Below are positions 1 to 8,249 of a stretch of 27,654 nucleotides of DNA, piece after piece. The stretch lies in the NCBI GenBank assembly GCA_037176905.1, contig JBBBWG010029421.1, forward strand, positions 1 to 27,654, given 5' to 3'. Both the position numbers and the translations under genes were made by a program. A model generated the notes under the pieces. It was given only the letters and a program-made list of their open reading frames with translations, was not told where the DNA came from and searched no databases. Position 1 is the stretch's first letter, and the number at the start of each line of letters is the position of its first letter. The DNA is from Azolla pinnata. Taxonomy: Eukaryota > Streptophyta > Polypodiopsida > Salviniales > Salviniaceae.

Positions 1-159
1 TGTTATCATCATCATCATCATCATCATATTACAGAAACTCTCTTTCTTGGAGACAATGACTTTGAGTGCATACAGCAAAGCATGGTTTGTGATCGGATCG
101 CCCACAGTTTTGTGAGAAAGAAAATGGCTCTTCTTTTTGTTATTTCAATTTGTATGTGT

Positions 160-959
160 TCAATTTGTATGTGATCCCTGGAAGTGCCAAAGAGCATGGA
201 TTTTGATAGGGGGTATAACAAACAAACTCTGGATTCGGCGAAGAATGTGAATAGAAGAGCGGGAAGTCTTCAGAGTCTGATCAAAATGCAACTCTTGCTG
301 CCTTTCAGATTTTGCCTCTTTGACATCATAATCCTTCCATCTTGGAAAAGCAACATATTCATGTAAATAAGACTGCTTAGAGGTCAATCGTCAGAAGCAT
401 TCTTGACGTACACTGTTAAAAGAACCTTTCCTTGGGGGATTGATTAGGTCTGGTAAAGGATTTCAATGAATGAATATGTGGTTCAAGACCATCCTCCAAA
501 AGCTAATTTGAGCTAAAATGCTTGCAGCTTATCATCAGCAGAACAGCATTCTCCTTTCTAGCTACTGAAAGTACACGCATGAGCTGTATGTGGGTGTACT
601 ACATGACTCATATGAGCTGTATGCGTGTACTGTTTCCATCTAGCTTTTGATTTTACTTCAGCAACATTGGCCATGAAGACATCAAGTAAATGGGAATGAC
701 ATTTGTTCTCTTTCACAATCTCCAACCAGGGCTTATCCAATCAGAATTGAGTTAGTTGTAAATTCAATCTTGGACACCTCAGATGCTTTGCATCTGGAAT
801 TTTGATATTTCCATCAACCACAAAGTTACAATGAACGAGAATATGGTAAGAATTGCAAATGAATGAGAATATGGAAGATTTCTTTTGTTACTCCCAGAAA
901 ATACAATCCGGATGAAGCTGAGATAATTCGAACAAAGATTGGACTGAATCAGTTTTGAA
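160..959 (-). other. Coding-like fragments, unrecognised; no confident gene in 1-1591
   Basis: Three minus-strand stretches read like protein between plausible splice signals. Bases 959-892 follow a CAG acceptor, precede a GTAACA donor and include SVQSLFELSQLHPDCIFW. Bases 731-630 follow TAAG and include PWLEIVKENKCHSHLLDVF. Bases 372-160 follow CAG and include YLHEYVAFPRWKDYDVKEAK. I do not recognise the family. The pieces do not join cleanly: the first leaves phase 2, which would run the second into a stop, and the second ends at CAG followed by TACACG, not a GT donor. They may be exons of a decayed gene, exons with unseen partners, or chance. The rest of 1-1591 is AT-rich, starts with a short ATC repeat, and must include the 3' UTR of the downstream minus-strand gene. 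I see nothing else there. Confidence 0.2.
570..631. repeat. Short inverted and direct repeat
   Basis: An 11-base arm, AGTACACGCAT (570-580), is repeated as its exact reverse complement at 621-631. Between and overlapping them, ATGAGCTGTATG occurs twice in direct orientation, about 33 bases apart. The element could fold into an imperfect hairpin. It lies just beyond one of the coding-like fragments. Function unknown. Confidence 0.6.
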
Positions 960-1591
960 CTGGATCATAACTAGTTAGATTGAAGAGAGCATTATAATAC
1001 AATCTACAATTTCTCAAAACCTAAGAAATGGAACAGCAAATGGCTGGATGGTAAAAAAAAAACACAGAGGATATCATCAAATTGCTGCATGACTAGAAAA
1101 CAAAATATGGATTGCAAACACTGCGCAAATCGGTGCACGGAAGGAGTTAGTCAGGAAACAGTAGAACGAAATTTTACAACTCTAGCACATTGAAAAGCAC
1201 TGCTGTACTTACTACAAGCACATTCCAAAGGAAGTAAATATACATTCAAGCAGCAATGTATAACCAGATTCTTGCTTCCGGCTACGTTCCCCAGGCTCTT
1301 AACAATTATGACAAGATAATGCTTTTTCTTTTCTGAAGGGAGATTATCTGCTTAAGTTTTACTTTCATACCCAAAGCCTCGAGACAAGAAAATTAATTGA
1401 ACTGAACACATTTACCGATTTCTAGAACAGCTCTCTCCCCAATCATCAAAACACCCTTGAAAAAAAATTCTTTCGTACTTAAATCTCTTCTTCAACCCAT
1501 CGAAGATATTCACTTCCAAATTTCCTCAATTCTGAACATAGATCAAACTCTCGAAATGCCCCTTTGTTTTGTGCAATTGTATGCAATTCCC

Positions 1592-4143
1592 TCAGAATAG
1601 ATCGCCTCTTCCAGCTGGCCTTTCTCCAGCCATGTTTACTCTAAGATTTCTTCCCTCAACATTCTGCATGTCAAGAAGATAAAGGTGTTACATCCAATCC
1701 GAGCATAGAAATGACTTTTCAATGACTGCTCATACTCATACTTGTACCTTTGTTGAGAAGCGATCAATTAAGTATTTGAAAAAAGAAAACGTTTATTACT
1801 CGAACAAAAAAAACTCGAGTAAAAAATAGCTTCGCACAATATTTATATTAATGCTACCTGCCTTGTTTTGAGAGGCAAATTAATCCACTATTTTACCTCA
1901 AAGGTAAATAGTGGATTAATCCACTATTTTACCTCAAAGGTAAATAGTGGATTAATCCACTATTTGCCCAAAAAAGCATCGTTAATTTACTAGGAAAATA
2001 TAGAATGCGCTATGGAAAATAAAAGTGCTTCATATACATACCGCACCATCCAGCTTGTTGAGAGCCTCATTCATCTCATCCTCAGATCCCATGGTAACAA
2101 AGCCAAAGCCTCTGGACCTTCCTGTATCTCTGTCATTTACGACTCTAGCATCCACAACAGTGCCATGCTCACTGAACACTTCTCTCAGAGTGTCGCTATC
2201 AACAGACCATGATAAGTTCCCCACAAACAGCTTGTTCATATTATTATCTGCGCGGCGTGGAGGTGGAGAAGATGAGAAATCGCCACCAGTTCTGCCTCCT
2301 TTGTTAGGGAAATTAACTCTCAAAGTCCTCCCAGCATAATCCTTTGGATCAAACAAAAAATGTCAAAACACACAAACATCCATATATATATATATATATA
2401 CAAGTAAACGCAATTTGAATACATGCAGAAAGATAACAGGAAATTAACTCTTAATGTCCTCCCAGCATAATCCTTTGGATCAAGAAAAAAATTTCAATAC
2501 ACACACACACACATACATACACATATAAGAAAACCCAATCAGGTATTGGAATAAAAACACAGGAAAAAGAAACAACGGGAATCACTTCTTAAAAACCATT
2601 TTGATTCAAGCTGAAAAACAAACAGACAGAAGAAAACGGGAATCGGCTCTCAATGCCATCCAAGCGTACTCTACAGGATCAAGCAGAAATTTTAACAAAG
2701 ACGTACATGTGTAGAAAAAAAACAATTTCGATGCAAGCAGAAACACAGACAAGCTAAAAACAACAACTGGGCATTAGCTCTCAAAGTCCTCCAAGCATAA
2801 TCCTTTGGAAAGGACCAGAACATTGCACAACTAATAATACACAAATGTATACACTCCTGTTATGCAGGATCAGTAAAGAAAAAGATATGGACTACGAAAT
2901 GTCTACTTACAGAGCCATCAAACTTCTCGATAGCTGCATTTGCATCTTCAACAGTGCTCATGGTCACAAATCCAAAACCTCTGCTTCTTCCCGACTCCCT
3001 GTCATAAATTACCTGCAATTAGAGGAACTGCCGAGACTCAGTGCCGAAAGCCTTGCATTATGATTCACAAATTAGCATCTTTCGAGAGAGATTATTCACT
3101 AAAACATCAAAGTATTATACAGACACTATGTAGGACTATTGAGAACTGAGAGATTTAAATTTCATCAAAAAGAAAGGAAGTTGCACAGAGTAATCTAACG
3201 GACTTTGAAAATGCCGATTTCACTCCACAAAAAGAAGATAAAAATCCTCTGAGATAAACAGAAATGAAAAGTCAGACATAAAACACAAGATTTAAGCAGA
3301 GATACGATAAAACCACCGAAACTAGTAAACATTGTTAACATTAAAAAAAAACATTTGAACCTAGACATGCCTCAATTTCTTATTGCAAATGAGAAAAATC
3401 AGCCAAATGAGCTTGGACGAGAATCCTAACGACTTCCATGCACGCTACAGATAAATGGAGAGGGAAATACACAGGAAGATCAGGAAGATCTCTCGCTGAA
3501 TGAGAAACAGTAAGAGATAAAAAAGAATTTCGTAACAGAACTTTTGTTCATCGACATGCAACACAAAAGCCCAAAAATCTCAGCAAACATTCCTGTAAAA
3601 ATGGAGCCTTGAGAGAAAGAGAGAGAAGATAAGAAACAAAGGTCCGGGAGAGAGACAAACAGTGGAAGAAGAAGAAGATGATGATGAGGGCGACTAAGAA
3701 ATCAAATGACATACCTCGACCATCTCTACGCCGCCGACTTTCTGGAAGACCTCCGCAAGCTCTTCGCTCGTGCAGCTCCACGGCAGGTTCCCGACGTAGA
3801 GCTTCGATTCCTCGACGGAAGCATAGTCGGGAGCATTGCCGATGCCGCCGAGCAGAGAAGGGGCGTCGCCGCCGTCGTCGTCGTCGTCGTCGTCACTGGC
3901 GGCGGAGACGGTGGCATCGAGGGCCTCGACCTCGCCGAAGGAGAGCTCGGCGCGAGCTCGGGCGAGGAGGGAGGAGCGGCCATGGATGTGGAGGAGGTTG
4001 TGGGCAGGTTTCCGGGCGGAGAGGAGGAAGAGGTCGAGGGGGAGAGGGGAAGTCCGCCATAGCCGGGAGGAAAGGTCGGAGCGGGAGGAGAGGGAGGGGA
4101 TGGAGCTGCTGACGGAGGGCGGGGAGAAGCACGCAGAAGCCAT
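1592..4143 (-). CDS. Chloroplast ribonucleoprotein with two RRMs (cp29/cp31 type), four exons
   Basis: The exons on the minus strand are 4143-3715, 3012-2911, 2341-2042 and 1663-1592. All junctions are GT-AG in phase 0, giving 300 aa. Residues 1-65 are Ser/Arg/Leu-rich with few acids, as expected of a plastid transit peptide. An acidic run (seven Asp, about 84-90) follows. RRM1 (about 113-189) has RNP2 LYVGNLPW and RNP1 [11 protein letters not shown] Gly/Pro/Ser linker leads to RRM2 (about 213-287) with RNP2 LFVGNLSW and the same RNP1. The C-terminus ends [14 protein letters not shown]. Acidic region plus twin RRMs and the length match chloroplast cp29/cp31 proteins, which bind plastid mRNAs in the stroma, stabilise them and aid editing. 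The order and exon continuity support the model strongly; the exact subfamily is less certain. Introns are 702, 569 and 378 bp; the last two carry the repeats listed separately. Confidence 0.93.
1874..1968. repeat. Nested foldback repeat in cpRNP intron 3
   Basis: A 36-bp unit starts at 1881, 1917 and 1953 (the last copy is partial). Each full unit is itself a hairpin: ATCCACTATTTTACC pairs with GGTAAATAGTGGAT around a TCAAA loop. The outer arms GGCAAAT (1874-1880) and ATTTGCC (1962-1968) are also inverted. The whole block sits in the 378-bp intron between exons 3 and 4 of the cpRNP gene. It could be a small foldback/MITE-like element or a locally expanded hairpin. No coding capacity. Confidence 0.8.
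2307..2820 (-). repeat. Degenerate tandem copies of exon 3 start and its splice acceptor
   Basis: The start of exon 3 (2341, reading [11 protein letters not shown]) recurs upstream in intron 2. A copy starting at 2472 reads [11 protein letters not shown] after the same CCAAAG. One at 2671 reads [11 protein letters not shown]. One at 2802 reads [11 protein letters not shown] after CCAAAG. Shorter relics lie near 2598 and 2725. Spacing is exactly 131 bp for 2341/2472 and again for 2671/2802. Between copies lie AC- and TA-rich runs, including a TA microsatellite at about 2383-2400. The 2341 copy is taken as the real exon because only it continues into the RRM linker and RRM2. Confidence 0.8.
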
Positions 4144-4162
4144 GGAGAGCTCGGGGACAGAG

Positions 4163-4171
4163 AAACCCTAG
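4163..4171 (+). promoter_or_regulatory. Telo-box-like motif in cpRNP 5' leader
   Basis: AAACCCTAG lies 20 bases before the cpRNP start codon, in the presumed 5' UTR. Telo-boxes of the AAACCCTA type are common near the start of plant genes for translation and RNA-binding proteins. The role here is inferred from position only. Confidence 0.4.
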
Positions 4172-4193
4172 CAGGAAGCAGAGCAAGAGCAGC

Positions 4194-4278
4194 AGGAAGA
4201 AGACGAAGAAGACGAAAGAAGAAGAAGAAAGAAAGAAGGAAGAAGAAGAAGAAGAAGAAGAAGAAGAAGAAGAGAAGA
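4194..4278 (+). repeat. GAA-rich purine tract upstream of cpRNP gene
   Basis: Nearly pure purine DNA made of GAA and GAAA units. On the strand of the cpRNP gene it reads as a CT-rich leader, a common feature of plant core promoters and 5' UTRs. It is also a simple slippage-prone repeat. Confidence 0.75.
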
Positions 4279-4328
4279 GTTCGGATAAAGGAATCCTGGC
4301 CGTCCGATCAGGGGGCTCCAGATTCTGC

Positions 4329-4334
4329 CACGTG
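4329..4334. promoter_or_regulatory. G-box / ABRE-like CACGTG
   Basis: A palindromic CACGTG in the context GCCACGTGTC lies about 185 bp upstream of the cpRNP start codon. G-boxes bind bZIP and bHLH factors in plants and are often linked to light or abscisic acid control. A light-related role would suit a plastid RNA-binding protein, but this is inference from the motif and its position. Confidence 0.4.
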
Positions 4335-4403
4335 TCCCCCCCCTATAAGGATAAGGTGAAAAAAGACCCCAAAAAATATCTTCTTGTTTTTGTTCTGTTT
4401 TCT

Positions 4404-5400
4404 GAAGAAGAAGAAGAAGAAGAAGAAGAAGAAGAAGAGAAAAAATATGTGAGCCTGTTTTCTTCTTCTTCTTCTTCTTCTTCTGTATAGGGTTTAGGGT
4501 TTAGGGTTTAGGGTTTAGGGTTTAGGGTTTAGGGTTTAGGCGGATGAGCGGGTGGATTCTGCCCTTCTCCAGGTCGAGGGAATCCAATCCATTCGATCCA
4601 TCTCCAGATCGCGGGAATTCGATCCGTTCGATCCATCTCCAGATCAAGGGAATCTGATCCGTTCGATCCATGTCCAGAAGAAGAAGAAGAGAAAAAATAT
4701 TTGAGCCTGTTTTCTTCTTCTTCTTCTTCTGTATATGGTTTAGGGTTTAGGGTTTAGGCAGATGAGCGGATGGATTCTGCCCATCTCCAGGTCGAGGGAA
4801 TCCGATCCGTTCGATCCATCTCCAGATCGAGGGAATTCGATCCGTTCGATCCATCTCCAGATCAAGGGAATCTGATCCGTTCAATCCATCTCCAGATCGA
4901 GGGAATCTGATCCGTTCGATCCATGTCCAGAAGAAGAAGAAGAAGAAGAGAAGAAAGAAGAAGAAGAAGAAGAACAGAGAAAATATCTGAGCCTGTTTTC
5001 TTCTTCTTTTGTATAGGCCGATGAGTGGATGGATTCTGCCCATCTCCAAGTCGAGGGAACCCGATCTGTTTGATCCAAATTCAGATCGAATTCAGGGAAT
5101 TCGATATGTTCCATACATCTCCAGATCGAGGGAATCTGATCTGTTCGATCCATCTCCAGATCGAGGGAATCCGATCCGTTTGATCCATCTCCAGGTCGAG
5201 GGAATCCGATCTGTTCGATCCATGTCCATATCGAGAGGATTTGATCCATTCAATCCATGTCCAGATCGAGGGAATCCGATCCGTTCGATCCATCTCCATA
5301 TTGAGTGAATCCAATCCGGTCAATCCATCTCCAGATCGAGGGAATTCGATCTGTTCAATCCATGTCCAGATCAAGGGAACACAATCTGCATAACCCCACT
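4404..5400. repeat. Higher-order satellite: GAA tract, telomere repeats and 35-bp units
   Basis: Three successive composite units begin near 4404, 4677 and 4930. Each runs in the same order: a GAA tract; a GAGAAAATAT...GAGCCTGTTTTC block with a following TTC tract; a TGTATA block with a variable TTTAGGG run; a GATGAGCGGGTGGATTCTGCC-like block; then tandem 35-bp units. The 35-bp unit carries CCAGATCGAGGGAATC and GATCCGTTCGATCCAT. It repeats over about 4562-4676, 4776-4929 and 5036-5388, the third unit holding the most copies. ORFs across it, on either strand, are frame-shifting by-products because 35 is not a multiple of three. Confidence 0.85.
4488..4540 (+). repeat. Interstitial plant telomere repeat (TTTAGGG)n
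   Basis: About seven tandem TTTAGGG units, the canonical land-plant telomere repeat. A second run of about three units lies at 4737-4759. The matching place in the third composite unit (about 5011-5020) has none. Normal sequence with genes continues on both sides, so this is interstitial and not a chromosome end. Confidence 0.9.
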
Positions 5401-6040
5401 TAGCGAGGGTTTCCAATTGCCGCACAATCTCGATTACCTGATATGCGGGCACAGAAACCACGGGGTAAAAAACGACAGAGAGAAATAAGATGAGTCGCAC
5501 ACATACGCATTGTCCGGTTGCAAATAAGGCATAAAGACTTCTCGGAACTGGAGGCCGTTTCGCACAGCTAAGGTTCACGAGATCTATTGCCGATGTTTCA
5601 TGTCTAACTAATGCTTATCCGATGCACTGGAGTTGGACCTTTGAGCTGGACCTCTGCCTAGCCATGGCCAGATGTAGGAATCACAGCTCGTCGAGTTCTT
5701 CAAACGGGGCGGAAATGACAGTGATTAAGGCTTTACAATGTGAACAACGCTAATTATGGTATCAATACTCAGATTCATCTCTCTTCTACTTCTCACTTAC
5801 CTCTTTTGCCCTTGCCTAACTCTGTTTTGCTCTTTTGTATCTATCCGTGACATTAGGGTTGGGGTTTAGGCTCTAAACCCCTAAGCCTTTAGAAGGCTTT
5901 GTCAGCGACAACTAAGCTATTGTACACTAGCTCCTCGGCATATCAAATTTGACATGGGAAGAACTTATGTAGTTGTCGAGCCCCACGAGTCCATCATCGT
6001 CCGAATTATAGGGTTCACTATTCTAAGAACCCAATATGCA
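5401..6040. other. Intergenic stretch, no gene seen
   Basis: No convincing coding pattern on either strand. The one small structure is a perfect 9-bp inverted repeat at 5861-5881, GGGGTTTAG and CTAAACCCC around a 3-base loop, telomere-like in composition. Confidence 0.5.
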
Positions 6041-6046
6041 GAACTA

Positions 6047-6190
6047 TGACACTCACACATGCACATACATGCATGCATGCATGTGCATGAATGAATGTAT
6101 GTATGTGCGTGTGTGTATGTGTATGTATGTGTGCATGCATGTGTATCTGTATCCATGCATGCATGTGTGTGTATGTAGGTGCATGTATGC
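6047..6190. repeat. ATGC/TGTATG microsatellite
   Basis: Low-complexity alternating purine-pyrimidine DNA. It begins as ACATGCA-type and switches to TGTATG-type, so it is partly self-complementary. Same family of simple repeats as the large arrays on each side of PPR gene 1. Confidence 0.85.
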
Positions 6191-7260
6191 AATGCTGCCT
6201 TTTGATGGCTCATGGTTGTTTTTAGCCAATTTACTTGTTTTTAACTGGAAAAAAAAAATCTTAGACTATCAAGCTCAATACACAATGTTTTTATTGATTT
6301 GTCATAATGATAGTCAAATTTTTCAAGAAACTATAAAAAAAGTAGCATAAACGGATCAATATATATATTATTAAATAATTACATCTACTTTTGGCCCTAA
6401 GGGTAAGAAATCCAGTTTTAAATTAATTGGAAACTGAACTCGAGGGCCAATGCCCAAGGCCCATCAAACTATCACGATTATACCTTATAGTATCGTGGCT
6501 TGTGAGAGGGCTCTTTGAAAAGAAATAAATTAAACACTAAACATCTTGATGATCATATGCAAGTATCATTAAATGGCTTGGAAACTAATGAAATATAATG
6601 GATCACATATTTGAAATTTTGGAAAGATGGGAAAGATCGAAGGGCTATTTAGATATTAATTACATTTGGAAATAAGTCTTTTAGGATTCCTTTGAATCTC
6701 GATATATCTCATGGTTCTTTTTATTGTTGAATATTTATTATAGACTTAGTAGTATAAATCTAGAAAAAACCATCACATATTTGACAGGCAACTTTTTGGG
6801 TAAACTATCAAAGTATGTCATATAACAGATAATACTTTTTTAAAACTATAATTCAATCTTGGATAGCTAGGTGTAGTAAGGTGTTTGATGATAATATAGT
6901 GCATCCAGCTGAAACAGTTTGTAATATCTGGGTTATGGCAGTGCATACCTTGAAGGGGCAATATGATGACCTCATAAGTCATGAACTAAATGATAGAAAT
7001 GCAAGACTTTCATTTCTAGCACATTAGCAAAATGGGCCCTTTTTACAGCTTCGAGGTGAGTCACCAATTTGGAACTTCACACCTCCAACATGGTTGTTTC
7101 CACCTCCAATCACATAGACATGTCCAAGTATTGACGAGAAATAGTTTGACCAAAATCTACTTAAGTTTGTCCGATAATTTGTGTTATGTAAATTTGGATT
7201 AACTAATGGAAGGATATTATTCTGGAAAAAAAAAACTATCATGCAGTCTTTGCTCAACAG
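6191..7260. other. AT-rich intergenic stretch, no gene seen
   Basis: AT-rich with frequent stops in all frames. A few plus-strand words (for example near 6940-7030, reading TLKGQYDDLISHELNDRN) look protein-like and could be relics of a transposable element, but I cannot name a domain and do not call one. Confidence 0.4.
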
Positions 7261-7263
7261 GTA

Positions 7264-7816
7264 ATGGTGGCATGTATGTATGTATTTATGTATGTATGAA
7301 TGAATGTATGTATGTATGCGTGTGTGCATGTGTGTATGTATGTGTACGTATGTATGCATGTGTGCGTATGTATGTATGTGTATGCATGTATGCATGTGTG
7401 CATGTGCGTGTGTGTGCATGTGTGTGTATGTATGTGTATGCATGTATGCATGTGTGCATGTGTATGCATGTATGCATGTGCGTGTGTGTGCATGTGTGTG
7501 TGTGTGCATGTGTGTGTGTGTGCATGTGTGTGTGTGTGTGTGCATGTGTGTATTTATGTATATGTATGCACGCATGTGTGTGTATGCATGTGTGCATGTG
7601 TGCGTGCATGTATGTATGTGCATGTATGTGTACATGCGTGCGTGCATGTATGTATGTGTATGCATGTGCATGCATGTATATGCATGTGTGCATGTGTGTG
7701 TATGTATGTATGTGTATGCATGCATGTGCGTGTATGTATGTGTGCATGTGTGTATGTGTGTGTATGTATGTATGCATGTGTGTGCATGTATGTATGTGTA
7801 TGTATGTGTGCGTGTG
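7264..7816 (+). repeat. Large TG-rich (TGTATG/TGCATG) microsatellite array
   Basis: About 550 bp of nearly uninterrupted TGTATG, TGTGTG and GCATG units. It has no stop codons in several frames, which produces long spurious ORFs rich in Cys, Val, Met and Tyr on the plus strand and His, Thr and Ile on the minus strand. It ends where the GAA/GCA tract before PPR gene 1 begins. Confidence 0.95.
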
Positions 7817-7819
7817 GTG

Positions 7820-7993
7820 TAAGAAGAAGAAGAAGCAGAAGGAGAAGAAGAAGAAGCAGGAAGCAGGAAGCAGGAAGACGAAGAAGAAGAAGTAGCAGAA
7901 GCAGAAGCAGAGAAGACGACGACGACGAAGTAGTTGAAGCAGAAGCAGAAGCAGAAGCAGAATCAGAAGCAGAATCAGAAGCAGAGAGAACAA
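7820..7993 (+). repeat. GAA/GCA purine-rich tract, probable PPR1 5' leader
   Basis: GAAGAA and GAAGCA units with a short GACGAC run. The PPR frame is open through it (Arg/Ser then Asp/Glu/Ala-rich) but the sequence looks like simple repeat, so I treat it as leader. A similar purine tract precedes the CCCH gene. Confidence 0.7.
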
Positions 7994-7994
7994 C

Positions 7995-8249
7995 ATGCCG
8001 GAAGCCGTGGAGAGCTTGCACTGGAATGCATTCCCTCATCACAGATCTCGTCAAAACAGGGAAACCAAGGCTAGCCCTAGATCTCTACTACCAGCACGCT
8101 GCGAAGCAACGAGCTCCGCCTCCTCCTCCTCCTCCTCTCCCGGCCCCTGTCCTCTTGGCCTTGCTCCAGGTTTGCACGCAGTTGAAGGATCTGCAGACCG
8201 GACGCCATATCCATGCTTACATAGCTCGCAATGGGGCCGCATCACGTGA
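7995..8249 (+). other. Upstream overlapping ORF of PPR gene 1
   Basis: An ATG at 7995, with A at -3, opens an 84-codon frame that overlaps the PPR start at 8026 in a different frame and ends inside the PPR coding region. Its product is low-complexity (Ser and Pro runs) and matches nothing I know. It is most likely a shadow, but if transcription starts upstream of 7995 it could reduce PPR translation. Confidence 0.3.

Noticed and set aside
3678..4186. Arg-rich and Pro-rich plus- and minus-strand ORFs over cpRNP exon 1
   Set aside because: They are shadow frames of a GC-rich coding exon. The 4143-3715 frame alone splices into two complete RRMs.
4340..4352. CCTATAAGGATAAGG as a TATA box for the cpRNP gene
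   Set aside because: On the gene strand it reads CCTTATAGG, not a good TATA box. The plus-strand TATAAG points away from the gene.
4488..4540. A true chromosome end
   Set aside because: Only about seven telomere units, with genes and unique sequence on both sides.
4747..5578. ORFs with repeated peptides over the 35-bp satellite
   Set aside because: The peptide repeats follow from the satellite. The frames rotate with the 35-bp period and have no flanking gene structure.
7300..8025. The PPR frame extended upstream to give a 1,552-residue protein
   Set aside because: The first 240 or so codons translate TG microsatellite and GAA/GCA repeat only. The first ATG outside the repeats is at 8026.
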